Source: Meridianimarinicoccus roseus
Lineage (GTDB): Bacteria; Pseudomonadota; Alphaproteobacteria; Rhodobacterales; Rhodobacteraceae
Direction of reading: 5' to 3'
DNA: 64,000 bases
Assembly (NCBI RefSeq): GCF_003172915.1
Contig: NZ_QGKU01000052.1
Coordinates: forward strand, 26,966 to 90,965
Part shown: one piece after another, positions 45,215-55,122 of the stretch
How positions within the stretch are numbered: the first letter of the stretch is position 1
Layout: every line of letters starts with the position of its first letter
Position numbers and translations under genes: made by a program
Notes under the pieces: generated by a model
Databases searched by the model: none
Told to the model about the DNA's origin: nothing
Seen by the model: only the letters and a program-made list of their open reading frames with translations

Positions 45215-48184
45215 TCAGTTTCCTTCGATCGTCAGCGCGTCGTTCACGAGCGCGGCTTGCTGGGCTTTATGTTGTGAGGCGAGGCCGGTCGCCGGCGAAG
45301 CCGACGCAGCGCGGCCCGCGTATTTCGGGCGCTTGTTCTTGGCCTTGATCCGGCGCAGCACCCATTCGACATTGGGTTCGATGAAGGTCCAGGCGCCCTG
45401 GTTCTTCGGTTCTTCCTGACACCAAAGGAAATCGGCGTTCTTGAACCGGTCCAGTTCCTTCACGAGGCTCAGCGCCGGGAACGGGTAGAATTGCTCGATC
45501 CGCAGCAGGTAGATGTCGTCGATGCCGCGCGCATCGCGCTCCTCCAATAGGTCGTAATAGACCTTGCCGGAACACATCACCACGCGGCGGATCTTGTCAT
45601 CCGCGGCCAGCTTGGTGTCGGACGACCCATGTTCGGCATCGTCCCACAGCACCCGGTGGAAGGACGAACCTTCCAGGAACTCCTCGCGACGGCTCACCGC
45701 CAGCTTGTGGCGCAACAAGGATTTTGGCGTCATCAGCACCAGCGGCTTTCGGAAGCTGCGGTGGATCTGGCGGCGCAGGATGTGGAAATAGTTGGCCGGG
45801 GTCGTGCAGTTGGCCACGATCCAGTTGTCCTCAGCGCACATCTGGAGGAACCGCTCCAGCCGGGCCGAGCTGTGCTCGGGGCCCTGCCCCTCGAATCCGT
45901 GCGGCAGCAGCATCACAAGTCCCGACATCCGCAGCCACTTGCGCTCACCGCTGCTGATGAACTGGTCGAACATGATCTGCGCGCCGTTGGCGAAATCGCC
46001 GAACTGGGCTTCCCACATCACCAGGGCGTTCGGCTCGGCCAGCGAATAGCCATACTCGAACCCGAGCACCGCGTATTCAGACAGCGCGCTGTCGATCACC
46101 TCGTAGCGGGCCTGACCCTCGCGGATGTTGTTCAACGGGTAATAGCGTTCCTCGGTCTTCTGGTCGATGAAGGCCGAATGGCGCTGGCTGAAGGTGCCGC
46201 GCGTGCAGTCCTGCCCCGCCAACCGCACCGGATAACCCTCGGTGGCAAGCGACCCGAAGGCCAACGCCTCGGCAGTGGCCCAGTCGAACCCCTCTCCGCT
46301 ATCGAACATCGCCTTCTTGGCTTCGAGCAGACGGCCCACGGTCTTGTGAATGTTGAAACCTTCCGGCACGCGGGTCAGCGCGGCGCCGACATCGTCCATC
46401 GTCTCGGGCTTGATCCAGGTGCGGCCGCGGTCGTACTCCTCCTGCCGGGCGTCGAGATGCGACCAGCGCCCGTCCAGCCAGTCGGCCTTGTTGGGCTTGT
46501 AGTCCTTCCCGGCCTCGAACTCCTCGTTCATCTTGGCCTGGAATGCGGCCTTCATGTCCTCGATCTCGCCCTCGGGGATCAGACCGTCCTGTACCAGCCG
46601 TTCGGTGTACAGTTGCAGCGTCGTCTTGTGACGCTTGATCTTGGTATACATCTCGGGCTGCGTGAACATGGGCTCGTCGCCCTCGTTGTGCCCGAAGCGG
46701 CGGTAGCAGAAGATGTCGATCACGACATCCTTGTGGAACTTCTGGCGGAACTCCGTCGCCACCTTGGCCGCGTGCACCACCGCCTCGGGGTCGTCCCCGT
46801 TGACATGGAAGATCGGCGCCTCGACCACCAGTGCGTTGTCGGTGGGATAGGGGCTCGACCGGCTGAAATGCGGTGCGGTGGTGAAGCCGATCTGGTTGTT
46901 CACGACAAGATGCATGGTGCCGCCGGCGCGATGGCCCAGCAGACCCGACAGCGCGAAACACTCCGCCACGACCCCCTGTCCCGCGAAGGCAGCGTCGCCG
47001 TGCAACAGGATCGGCATGACGCTGCCGCGCTCCATGTCGTTGTTCTGCGCCTGCTTGGCGCGCACCTTGCCCAGCACGACCGGGTTCACCGCCTCGAGAT
47101 GCGACGGGTTCGCGGTCAGCGACAGGTGCACCGTGTTGTCGTCGAAGCTGCGGTCGCTCGATGCACCCAGATGGTACTTCACGTCGCCCGACCCGTCCAC
47201 GTCCTCGGGCTTGAAGCTGCCGCCCTGGAATTCGTTGAAGATCGCGCGGTACGGCTTGGCCATCACGTTGGCCAGCACCGAAAGACGGCCCCGGTGCGGC
47301 ATCCCGATCACGATCTCCTTGACGCCCAGCGCACCGCCGCGCTTGATGATCTGCTCCATCGCGGGGATCAGGCTCTCGCCGCCGTCAAGCCCGAAGCGCT
47401 TGGTGCCCATGTACTTGACATGCAGGAACTTTTCGAAGCCTTCGGCCTCGACCAGCTTGTTCAGGATCGCACGCCGCCCTTCGCGGGTGAACTTGATCTC
47501 CTTGTCGAAACCCTCGATCCGCTCCTTCAGCCAACTGGCCTGCTCAGGATCGGAAATGTGCATGTACTGCAACGCGAAGGTGCCGCAATAGGTCCGCTTC
47601 ACGATGGCGATGATCTCGCGCATCGTGGCGACCTGAAGGCCCAGCACATTGTCGAGGAAGATCGGCCGGTCCATGTCGGCGTCCGCGAAGCCGTAGGACT
47701 TCGGGTCCAACTCGGGATGCGGGGTCTGGCTGCGCATCCCAAGCGGGTCGAGATCGGCCACCAGATGCCCCCGGATCCGGTAGGCGCGGATGATCATCAG
47801 CGCGCGGATGCTGTCCAGAACGGCGCGCTGCACCTGATCGTCGGTCACGCTCACACCCGTCGCGGCGGCCTTCGCCTTGATCTTGTCACCGGCGGCCTTG
47901 GCTTCCTTGGCGGGAACGGCGGCGGGCCACTGCCCGTCCAGCGCATGTGTCAGATCGTCGTCGGGCACCGGCGGCCAGTCCATGCGCTGCCAGGACGGGC
48001 CTGCCGCCTCGGCTTTCACGTCGCGATCGTCGTCGCCCAGCGCCCGGAAGAACTCGGCCCAGGCCGCATCGACGCTGGCCGGATCCGCCGCGTAGCGCGC
48101 GTAGAGCTGCTCCACGTATTCCGCGTTGTGTCCCTGCAGGAAGGACGAGGCGTGAAAGAGGTCATTGGGGGAATGTTCGGTCAT
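45215..48184 (-). CDS. sucA: 2-oxoglutarate dehydrogenase E1 (thiamine-dependent)
   Basis: A 989-residue E1o. The N-terminus (NDLFHASSFLQGHNAEYVEQLY) is the segment that docks E1 onto the core. Family blocks include GMPHRGRLSVLANVMAKPYR, HLSLTANPSHLEAVNPVVLGKVRAKQ, HGDAAFAGQGVVAE and GYRRFGHNEGDEP-like sequence (CYRRFGHNEGDEP), with the thiamine-diphosphate motif around GDAAFAGQG to NNQIGF. It decarboxylates 2-oxoglutarate and passes succinyl to OdhB. The ATG at 48184 overlaps the stop of the DUF805 gene. Confidence 0.97.
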   Translation of the reverse strand: MTEHSPNDLFHASSFLQGHNAEYVEQLYARYAADPASVDAAWAEFFRALGDDDRDVKAEAAGPSWQRMDWPPVPDDDLTHALDGQWPAAVPAKEAKAAGDKIKAKAAATGVSVTDDQVQRAVLDSIRALMIIRAYRIRGHLVADLDPLGMRSQTPHPELDPKSYGFADADMDRPIFLDNVLGLQVATMREIIAIVKRTYCGTFALQYMHISDPEQASWLKERIEGFDKEIKFTREGRRAILNKLVEAEGFEKFLHVKYMGTKRFGLDGGESLIPAMEQIIKRGGALGVKEIVIGMPHRGRLSVLANVMAKPYRAIFNEFQGGSFKPEDVDGSGDVKYHLGASSDRSFDDNTVHLSLTANPSHLEAVNPVVLGKVRAKQAQNNDMERGSVMPILLHGDAAFAGQGVVAECFALSGLLGHRAGGTMHLVVNNQIGFTTAPHFSRSSPYPTDNALVVEAPIFHVNGDDPEAVVHAAKVATEFRQKFHKDVVIDIFCYRRFGHNEGDEPMFTQPEMYTKIKRHKTTLQLYTERLVQDGLIPEGEIEDMKAAFQAKMNEEFEAGKDYKPNKADWLDGRWSHLDARQEEYDRGRTWIKPETMDDVGAALTRVPEGFNIHKTVGRLLEAKKAMFDSGEGFDWATAEALAFGSLATEGYPVRLAGQDCTRGTFSQRHSAFIDQKTEERYYPLNNIREGQARYEVIDSALSEYAVLGFEYGYSLAEPNALVMWEAQFGDFANGAQIMFDQFISSGERKWLRMSGLVMLLPHGFEGQGPEHSSARLERFLQMCAEDNWIVANCTTPANYFHILRRQIHRSFRKPLVLMTPKSLLRHKLAVSRREEFLEGSSFHRVLWDDAEHGSSDTKLAADDKIRRVVMCSGKVYYDLLEERDARGIDDIYLLRIEQFYPFPALSLVKELDRFKNADFLWCQEEPKNQGAWTFIEPNVEWVLRRIKAKNKRPKYAGRAASASPATGLASQHKAQQAALVNDALTIEGN

Positions 48185-48693
48185 GGCATAACCTCGTGGG
48201 GATTGGGTCCATAGGCGTTTGCGCCGGGTTGCGAGGGACGGATCAGCCACCACAGCACGATGAGGGGAGACAGCAGGAACAGCACCGCCGCGGCGATGAA
48301 CACGACACCGGACAGCCCGGTCATCGGGTCCTGCGCCATCAGGCCGGTGCTTTCGAATAGGCCGGCGAAGAACGCAATCCCGATCATGATCGTCACCGGG
48401 TAGAGAACGTATAGGCCCATGCGTCCCGTATCGTGCATGCGCCGCCAGCCCGCCGACAGGCTGGGCAGGATCGTGGCCAGGCCGAACAACGCCGACAGCG
48501 GTTCAGGCGAAGGCGATGGACCCGGGCCACCTTGGTCCACCCCCCCGCCGAACAGCGCTGCGTCCAGTGCTGCCACGACGACCGACCCGGCCCAGAGCGC
48601 GCCCATGAACCACCAGAATTCCGACCGCGATGCGCGCCCGGAAAAGGTGACGTACTTGCGAAGGCAGGTCGCGATGGACTGTTTTGGTCCCAA
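48181..48693 (-). CDS. DUF805 family membrane protein
   Basis: A 170-residue protein with an N-terminal DUF805 opening (CLRKYVTFSGRASRSEFWWFMGAL), the family segment LPSLSAGWRRMHDTGRMGLYVL, and four hydrophobic helices. DUF805 proteins are inner-membrane proteins of unknown function. It overlaps the sucA start by ATGA and so is translated in the same operon. DUF805 genes embedded in suc operons are seen in other Rhodobacteraceae as far as I recall, but no role is known. Confidence 0.85.
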   Translation of the reverse strand: MGPKQSIATCLRKYVTFSGRASRSEFWWFMGALWAGSVVVAALDAALFGGGVDQGGPGPSPSPEPLSALFGLATILPSLSAGWRRMHDTGRMGLYVLYPVTIMIGIAFFAGLFESTGLMAQDPMTGLSGVVFIAAAVLFLLSPLIVLWWLIRPSQPGANAYGPNPHEVMP

Positions 48694-48746
48694 GGTTCTG
48701 GTCTTTCACCCGCGCCGTGCGGGTCCGGGGTGGTGCGAAAGGGGGC

Positions 48747-48766
48747 GGCGCGGACTGCGCCGCGCC
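48747..48766 (-). terminator. Candidate terminator/attenuator between the lipoprotein and DUF805 genes
   Basis: On the minus strand, a perfect seven-base stem (GGCGCGG / CCGCGCC, six-base loop) lies just after the lipoprotein stop and is followed by GCCCCCTTTC. It may partly separate sucCD-lipoprotein from DUF805-sucA-odhB. Confidence 0.4.
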
Positions 48767-48769
48767 CTG

Positions 48770-49081
48770 TCAGGTCTCGTTCGGGATCAGGTTGCCCCGT
48801 CCATCATAGGTTGCAAGGCACGTCGCCGTGACCTCGAACAGGCCGTCATCGCCGATCACCGGGTCGGTAATCGACTGAAGCTCCGCCTCGCCACACATGC
48901 GGGTCAGCTCGGCACGGGCCTCGGCGTCAGTGTGGGCGACCGCGTTGTAGCGTAGCGTCGCCGTCGTGACCCGTTCGGTCGTCCGGCTGGGCAGCGCGTT
49001 TCCGCAGGCCGCCAGCGCAGCCACCGACACAAGCGCCGCAAGGACGCCCGTGCGCGGGATCAGGCGGCGACGGGCGCTCAT
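48770..49081 (-). CDS. Small lipoprotein, unknown function
   Basis: A 103-residue lipoprotein with a basic start ([12 protein letters not shown]), hydrophobic core ([14 protein letters not shown]) and lipobox LAAC at Cys26, followed by Gly, compatible with outer-membrane sorting. The mature part is short and contains two cysteines ([15 protein letters not shown]). The start overlaps the sucD stop by four bases. No family recognised; translational coupling to sucD is its only visible clue. Confidence 0.75.
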   Translation of the reverse strand: MSARRRLIPRTGVLAALVSVAALAACGNALPSRTTERVTTATLRYNAVAHTDAEARAELTRMCGEAELQSITDPVIGDDGLFEVTATCLATYDGRGNLIPNET

Positions 49082-49962
49082 TTGCCCATCGCCTTCAGCA
49101 CGGCCTCGCCAAGGCCCGCGGGGCTGTCGGCCACCACGATCCCGGCCGCCTGCATCGCCTCGATCTTGTCTTCCGCGCCGCCCTTGCCGCCGGCGACGAT
49201 GGCGCCCGCGTGGCCCATGCGGCGGCCCGGAGGCGCCGTGCGCCCGGCGATGAAGCCTGCGGTCGGTTTCCAGCGACCCTTCTTCTTCTCGTCCGCAAGG
49301 AACTGCGCGGCGTCCTCTTCCGCCGATCCGCCGATCTCGCCGATCATGATGATGCTCTCGGTCTCGTCATCGGCAAGGAACCACTCCAGCACGTCGATAT
49401 GCTCGGTCCCCTTGATCGGATCGCCGCCGATGCCCACACATGTCGACTGGCCAAGACCCACGTCAGTGGTCTGCTTGACCGCCTCATAGGTCAGCGTGCC
49501 CGACCGGGACACGACGCCCACAGACCCGCGCTTGTGGATGTGACCCGGCATGATCCCGATCTTGCAGGCGTCGGGCGTGATGACACCGGGGCAGTTCGGC
49601 CCGACCAGCTTGGACGTTGTGCCTTCCAGAGCGCGCTTGACCCGCATCATGTCGAGAACCGGAATGCCTTCGGTGATGCAAACGATCAACTCCATCTCGG
49701 CGTCGATCGCCTCGAGGATGCTGTCCGCAGCGAAGGGCGGCGGGACGTAGATCACGGTCGCGTTCGCGCCGGTGACGTGCCGCGCCTCGTGGACGGAGTT
49801 GAATACGGGCAGGCCCAGATGCTCCATCCCGCCCTTGCCGGGAGTCACACCGCCGACCATCTTGGTGCCGTAGGCGATGGCCTGTTCCGAATGGAAGGTG
49901 CCTTGGCTGCCGGTAAAGCCCTGGCAGATGACCTTGGTGTTTTCGTCGATGAGGACTGCCAT
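49078..49962 (-). CDS. sucD: Succinyl-CoA synthetase, alpha subunit
   Basis: A 294-residue alpha subunit with the CoA-binding region [19 protein letters not shown] and the phosphohistidine loop [21 protein letters not shown]; the His of GHAGAI is phosphorylated. Preceding segments [11 protein letters not shown] and [11 protein letters not shown] are family hallmarks. It converts succinyl-CoA, ADP/GDP and phosphate to succinate with SucC. It begins four bases after the sucC stop. Confidence 0.97.
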   Translation of the reverse strand: MAVLIDENTKVICQGFTGSQGTFHSEQAIAYGTKMVGGVTPGKGGMEHLGLPVFNSVHEARHVTGANATVIYVPPPFAADSILEAIDAEMELIVCITEGIPVLDMMRVKRALEGTTSKLVGPNCPGVITPDACKIGIMPGHIHKRGSVGVVSRSGTLTYEAVKQTTDVGLGQSTCVGIGGDPIKGTEHIDVLEWFLADDETESIIMIGEIGGSAEEDAAQFLADEKKKGRWKPTAGFIAGRTAPPGRRMGHAGAIVAGGKGGAEDKIEAMQAAGIVVADSPAGLGEAVLKAMGK

Positions 49963-49965
49963 GAT

Positions 49966-51159
49966 TTAACCTTTCACCGCTTTCACGATCTTCTCCGCGC
50001 CGTCTTTCAGGTTCTCGGCGGCGATCACGTTCAGGCCGGAATTCGCGATGATCTCCTTGCCTTTCTCCACGTTGGTGCCTTCAAGGCGCACGACCAGCGG
50101 CACCTGAAGCCCGACTTCCTTCACTGCGGCGATCACGCCTTCGGCGATCACGTCACAGCGCATGATCCCGCCGAAGATGTTCACCAGGATGCCCTTCACG
50201 TTCGGGTCCGAGGTGATGATCTTGAACGCCTCGGTCACCTTCTCGGTGGTGGCCCCGCCACCCACATCGAGGAAGTTGGCAGGCTCCGCGCCATAAAGCT
50301 TGATGATGTCCATTGTCGCCATGGCAAGGCCCGCACCGTTCACCATGCAGCCGATCTCGCCGTCGAGCGCGATGTAGTTCAGGTCGTACTTCGATGCGGC
50401 CAGTTCCTTGGGATCTTCCTCGGTCTCGTCACGCAGCGCGGCAATATCGCCGTGCCGGTAGACTGCGTTCCCGTCGAAGCCCATCTTCGCATCAAGGCAT
50501 TTCAGATCGCCGCTGTCGGTCACGATCAGCGGGTTGATCTCCAGCATCTCCATGTCCTTGTCGGTGAACAACTGGTAAAGCTGGCCCATCAGTTTCACGC
50601 ACTGCTTCACCTGCGCGCCTTCGAGCCCCAGCATGAAGGCGATGCGGCGGCCGTGGAACCCCTGGTAGCCGGTCGCGGGGTCCACGGGGAAGGACAGGAT
50701 CTTCTCGGGGGTGGAGGCGGCGACCTCCTCGATGTCCATGCCGCCCTCGGTGGAGCACACGAACGAAATCCGCGAGCTTTGCCGATCGACCAGCAGCGCC
50801 AGATACAATTCGCGTTCGATCCCCGACCCATCCTCGATATAGACGCGGTTGACCTGCTTGCCGACAGGCCCGGTCTGGTGCGTGACCAGCGTGCGGCCCA
50901 GCATGCGCGCGGTTTCCTCTGCGGCCTCTTCGACCGACTTTGCCAGACGAACACCGCCCTTTTCCCCGGCGGAGGCTTCCTTGAAGCTGCCCTTGCCGCG
51001 GCCGCCCGCGTGGATCTGCGCCTTCACGACCCAAAGCGGCCCGTCAAGTTCGCCCGCCGCGGTTTTCGCGTCCTCGGCCTTGAACACGACGCGCCCGTCC
51101 GAAACCGGCGCGCCATAGTCGCGAAGCAGGGCTTTCGCCTGGTATTCATGAATGTTCAT
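49966..51159 (-). CDS. sucC: Succinyl-CoA synthetase, beta subunit
   Basis: A 397-residue ATP-grasp subunit starting [19 protein letters not shown]. It contains [15 protein letters not shown] (nucleotide loop), EINPLIV and the C-terminal [15 protein letters not shown] with the power helix. It pairs with SucD. A striking pair of TGTGATCACA palindromes lies 113-143 bases upstream of the start (51272-51302). It is the first gene of the minus-strand suc-odh block. Confidence 0.97.
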   Translation of the reverse strand: MNIHEYQAKALLRDYGAPVSDGRVVFKAEDAKTAAGELDGPLWVVKAQIHAGGRGKGSFKEASAGEKGGVRLAKSVEEAAEETARMLGRTLVTHQTGPVGKQVNRVYIEDGSGIERELYLALLVDRQSSRISFVCSTEGGMDIEEVAASTPEKILSFPVDPATGYQGFHGRRIAFMLGLEGAQVKQCVKLMGQLYQLFTDKDMEMLEINPLIVTDSGDLKCLDAKMGFDGNAVYRHGDIAALRDETEEDPKELAASKYDLNYIALDGEIGCMVNGAGLAMATMDIIKLYGAEPANFLDVGGGATTEKVTEAFKIITSDPNVKGILVNIFGGIMRCDVIAEGVIAAVKEVGLQVPLVVRLEGTNVEKGKEIIANSGLNVIAAENLKDGAEKIVKAVKG

Positions 51160-51271
51160 GAAGCTGTCCCGTCCTTAGTGCATGTTATGCACCCGTCTAA
51201 AACACAGGTCCCGCGCCCTAGAAAACACCATATGGTCGCAGTTTCACAATTTCCGGGATGTTTTCTTCATT

Positions 51272-51302
51272 TGTGATCACACGAAAAAAAGCTGTGATCA
51301 CA
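51272..51302 (-). promoter_or_regulatory. Tandem palindromic operator upstream of sucC (TGTGATCACA twice, 21-bp phased)
   Basis: Perfect 10-bp palindromes TGTGATCACA at 51272-51281 and 51293-51302, start to start 21 bp (two helical turns), separated by an A-tract. The outer flanks extend symmetry to 13-bp arms (ATTTGTGATCACA). A near-identical 31-bp element occurs upstream of sdhC, which argues for a dimer-of-dimers regulator of TCA genes. Confidence 0.8.
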
Positions 51303-51421
51303 AATCTTTCCGGGCATCGGGAATCGGCTCCTCCCAAGGGGCATCTCGCCGCTTCGGGCGGGCCGTGCGGCCCCTCGAAAGGCGTGTGCGCGGCGTGATT
51401 CGTTGCGCCGGAGCGGTCGGG

Positions 51422-51973
51422 TCAGGTGTTGTAGAGCAGGAAGGCGATCGTGTGCAGGTTGCACTCGGTCGCGCCCAGATCGAGCCAGCGGTCCTTGTCC
51501 CCCTTGTAAAGCGACAGGTCCACGATGATCCGCGCGTTCATCGCGTGATCCCATGCATAGGCCTTCTTGCCGGGCCGGACCGGCGCGTTCGACCCGTTGC
51601 TACCACCGGGAAGCGCGTCGGCGACCATACCGGCCACGCTGAGCCCGTCGAGCACGTTGTTCATCATGTCCACGGCGCTCACGATCCCGCCCGCCACGCC
51701 CAGCGCGGCCCCGGCGAACGCTTCGGAATATTCCTGCGACGCGGTCTTGGCTACCTCGCCAACAGCCATCTGGATGGTGAACCCGTGCTCGTTCGCCCCG
51801 TTCACCACGCAATCCCTGTTGTCGATCAGGTAGCGCAGGATCGATGTCTTGTAGCCGACGAAACGGTATGTGGCGTGGATCGGCAGGCCGATCTTGTTGT
51901 AAAGCAGTATGCTCGGCGGTGCCATGAGCGTGCTGCCCGCGAAGGTCTGGTTCTGGACCAGTCCATGTTTCAT
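51422..51973 (-). CDS. Unknown protein between sucC and mdh
   Basis: A 183-residue protein (MKHGLVQNQTFAGSTLMAPPSILLYNKIG) with a strong ribosome site GGAGGA nine bases before ATG 51973. No signal peptide is seen. The middle (EAFAGAALGVAGGIVSAVDMMNNV) is Gly/Ala-rich and could form a hydrophobic helix; a Gly/Ser/Asn linker follows (LPGGSNGSNAPVRPGKK). I do not recognise a family. It sits alone with over 200 bases on each side, inside an otherwise conserved TCA block. Confidence 0.65.
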   Translation of the reverse strand: MKHGLVQNQTFAGSTLMAPPSILLYNKIGLPIHATYRFVGYKTSILRYLIDNRDCVVNGANEHGFTIQMAVGEVAKTASQEYSEAFAGAALGVAGGIVSAVDMMNNVLDGLSVAGMVADALPGGSNGSNAPVRPGKKAYAWDHAMNARIIVDLSLYKGDKDRWLDLGATECNLHTIAFLLYNT

Positions 51974-52114
51974 CGTCACTCTCCTCCACCGTGCCCGGGG
52001 TCAGGTTACGGCAGGACGCCCTGCCGTCAAAACTTAAAACCGCAAACCCTTAAGGCGGCCTTTCCCGGCGCCGCACCGCCTTAGCCAACCACCCCCTGCC
52101 CGGCGCCGCGCATG

Positions 52115-52151
52115 AAAAAAGGCCGCGCCCCCTCAACGGAAAGGCGCGGCC
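52115..52151 (-). terminator. Rho-independent terminator of mdh
   Basis: Minus-strand stem GGCCGCGCC (52151-52143) pairs perfectly with GGCGCGGCC (52129-52121) and is followed by six T residues, 37 bases after the mdh stop. Confidence 0.9.
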
Positions 52152-52187
52152 CCGGATCGCCCGCAACCGGGAGTCAGATCCGACCGA

Positions 52188-53243
<1,056 letters not shown>

Positions 53244-53311
53244 TTAGCGCGCACAGGGTGCACGAAATGCAACAATCCGGGCGCACTCCGGCACGATCCT
53301 GCAAGGCTCCG

Positions 53312-54064
53312 ATGACGATAGACCTTCTGTTCCTGTGTATCGCCGTCCCCGGCGTGCTGATTGCCGGCATCTCGAAGGGTGGCTTCGGTGGCGGCGCGGC
53401 CTTCGTGGCGACACCGATTCTGGCGCTGGTGATCGACCCGGCCATGTCGCTCGGGGTAATGCTGCCGCTGCTGATGGTTATGGATGCGGCCGGGCTGCGG
53501 GCCTACTGGGGCAAGTGGTCGGCACCGGTCGCGCGGCGACTGATCACGGGCGGGGTGCCCGGCGTACTGCTGGCGGCGGCGGTCTACCGCTTCACCGACC
53601 CCGACGTGTTCCGCTTCCTGATCGGTGCGATCTCGCTCGGCTTCGTGCTGTTCCAGATCGGGCTGATCCGGGGCTGGTGGGCGCCGCGCGCCGCGCCGCT
53701 GCCGCCCGGCATAGGGCTCGGCTGCGGTGTGGCGGCGGGCTTCACAAGCTTCGTCGCCCATGCCGGCGGGCCTGCCGCGCTGATCTATCTGCTCTCGCAG
53801 GGACTGGGAAAGGTAACGTTTCAGGCCACAACGGTCGCGGTGTTCTCGGCACTCAATCTCGCCAAGGTCGGCATCTATGGCGGGCTCGGGTTCTTCAGCG
53901 CCGAAACGCTCCGTCTTGCGCTGGTGCTGGTGCCGGTGGCGCTGGCCGGTGTGCTGATTGGCGTGAAGGCGAACCGGCTCGTGCCCGAACGTGCCTTTTT
54001 CACGCTGACCTATGTGCTGCTCACCGGGGCGGGGGCCAAACTGGTCTGGGACGCACTTTCGTGA
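53312..54064 (+). CDS. TauE/SafE family transporter
   Basis: A 250-residue membrane protein with two glycine-rich repeats, ISKGGFGGGAAFVATPIL and VAAGFTSFVAHAGGPAALIY, and about eight helices. It belongs to the shorter YfcA-like branch of TauE/SafE transporters and is distinct from the 304-residue member at 28.8 kb. It lies divergent from mdh. Substrate is unknown; sulfur or small organic anions are typical for the family. Confidence 0.88.
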   Translation: MTIDLLFLCIAVPGVLIAGISKGGFGGGAAFVATPILALVIDPAMSLGVMLPLLMVMDAAGLRAYWGKWSAPVARRLITGGVPGVLLAAAVYRFTDPDVFRFLIGAISLGFVLFQIGLIRGWWAPRAAPLPPGIGLGCGVAAGFTSFVAHAGGPAALIYLLSQGLGKVTFQATTVAVFSALNLAKVGIYGGLGFFSAETLRLALVLVPVALAGVLIGVKANRLVPERAFFTLTYVLLTGAGAKLVWDALS

Positions 54065-54248
54065 CGCGCCGCGCGGCAGGCGCGCCGACGGCCGACAAGG
54101 CGCCTACGCGACTCCTACAAAACTCCTATAAGTCTCCGACTGCGATTCCGCACCGCATCGCGGCATTTTGCAGCGCAGCATTATTCCGGCTCCAGGGTTC
54201 CCTACGCATGATTATTATGCGATTGCAGCAAAAACCAGAGAGGGAATC
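54065..54248 (+). promoter_or_regulatory. mcl2 upstream region with phased repeats and a dyad
   Basis: CCTA occurs three times at 54102, 54114 and 54125 (ACTCCTA twice, 11 bases apart). TTGCAGCG (54168-54175), the dyad CGCAT-N7-ATGCG (54205-54221) and TTGCAGCAA (54223-54231) follow. TTGCAGCG is shared with the ccr/ecm region, so common control of ethylmalonyl-CoA genes is plausible. Confidence 0.4.
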
Positions 54249-55121
54249 ATGACTACACGCGCACGCCCTTACAGGTCGGTTCTGTATATCCCCGGCTCCA
54301 ACGCCCGCGCCCTCGACAAGGCCCGATCACTGCCGGTCGATGCTATCATCTTCGATCTGGAAGATGCCGTCGCTGCCGATGCCAAGGCCGATGCACGCGC
54401 GCTACTCGTGGCCGAACTCGGAGCTGGCGGATACGGCCAACGCCTTCAGATCGTTCGGTTAAATGGTATGTCCAGCGAATGGGGCGCCGACGATCTGGCG
54501 GCAATTTCTGCGATCGGCCCGCAGGCCGTGCTTTTGCCCAAGGCCGAAAGCGCAGCCGATGTGGCGCAGGTCGCGGCGCAACTCGATGCCGTGCCCGCCT
54601 GCGCCGAGACGCGCATCTGGACGATGATGGAAACCCCACGCGGCATCCTGAACGCGGCCGAGATTGCTGCGGCGCCGCGTATGGGCGGGTTCGTGATGGG
54701 CACCAACGATCTGGCCAAGGAACTGCGTACGCGCTTCACGCCCGACCGTCAGCCCCTTGTGACGTCTTTACAAATCTGCCTTCTGGCGGCCCGCGCGGCG
54801 GGTATTGCAGTCGTTGACGGGGTCTACAACGCCTTCAAGGATGAAGACGGTCTTCGCCGCGAGTGCGAACAGGGCCGCGACATGGGCTTCGACGGGAAGA
54901 CACTGATCCACCCCGCGCAGGTCGCGGTCGCGAACGAGATTTTCGCGCCTTCCCAAGAGGATATCGATCTCGCCCGCCGCCAGATCGTCGCTTTTGAGGC
55001 CGCCGAGGCCGAGGGTCGGGGCGTCGCCGTGGTGGATGGCAAGATCGTCGAGAATCTGCATATCGTGACCGCGCGGCAGACCCTCGCAACCGCCGAGGCC
55101 ATCGCCGCGATGGAGGGCTGA
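54249..55121 (+). CDS. mcl2: (3S)-malyl-CoA thioesterase (Mcl2, CitE-like)
   Basis: A 290-residue HpcH/HpaI/CitE-fold protein: YRSVLYIPGSNARALDKA, IIFDLEDAVAADAKADAR, TMMETPRGILNAAEI, GTNDLAKELR and the closing FDGKTLIHPAQVAVANEIF. It resembles Rhodobacter Mcl2, which hydrolyses (3S)-malyl-CoA to malate and CoA, more than Mcl1, the malyl-CoA/beta-methylmalyl-CoA lyase (which begins quite differently, with a GPGSRPALF-type motif). Its place directly before mch fits. Mcl1, needed to split beta-methylmalyl-CoA, must be elsewhere in the genome. Confidence 0.88.
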   Translation: MTTRARPYRSVLYIPGSNARALDKARSLPVDAIIFDLEDAVAADAKADARALLVAELGAGGYGQRLQIVRLNGMSSEWGADDLAAISAIGPQAVLLPKAESAADVAQVAAQLDAVPACAETRIWTMMETPRGILNAAEIAAAPRMGGFVMGTNDLAKELRTRFTPDRQPLVTSLQICLLAARAAGIAVVDGVYNAFKDEDGLRRECEQGRDMGFDGKTLIHPAQVAVANEIFAPSQEDIDLARRQIVAFEAAEAEGRGVAVVDGKIVENLHIVTARQTLATAEAIAAMEG

Positions 55122-55122
55122 T

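Noticed and set aside
54249..55121. Calling this gene mcl1 (malyl-CoA/beta-methylmalyl-CoA lyase) or citE.
   Set aside because: The N-terminus and motif spacing fit the Mcl2 thioesterase branch, it neighbours mch, and no citDF genes are present.
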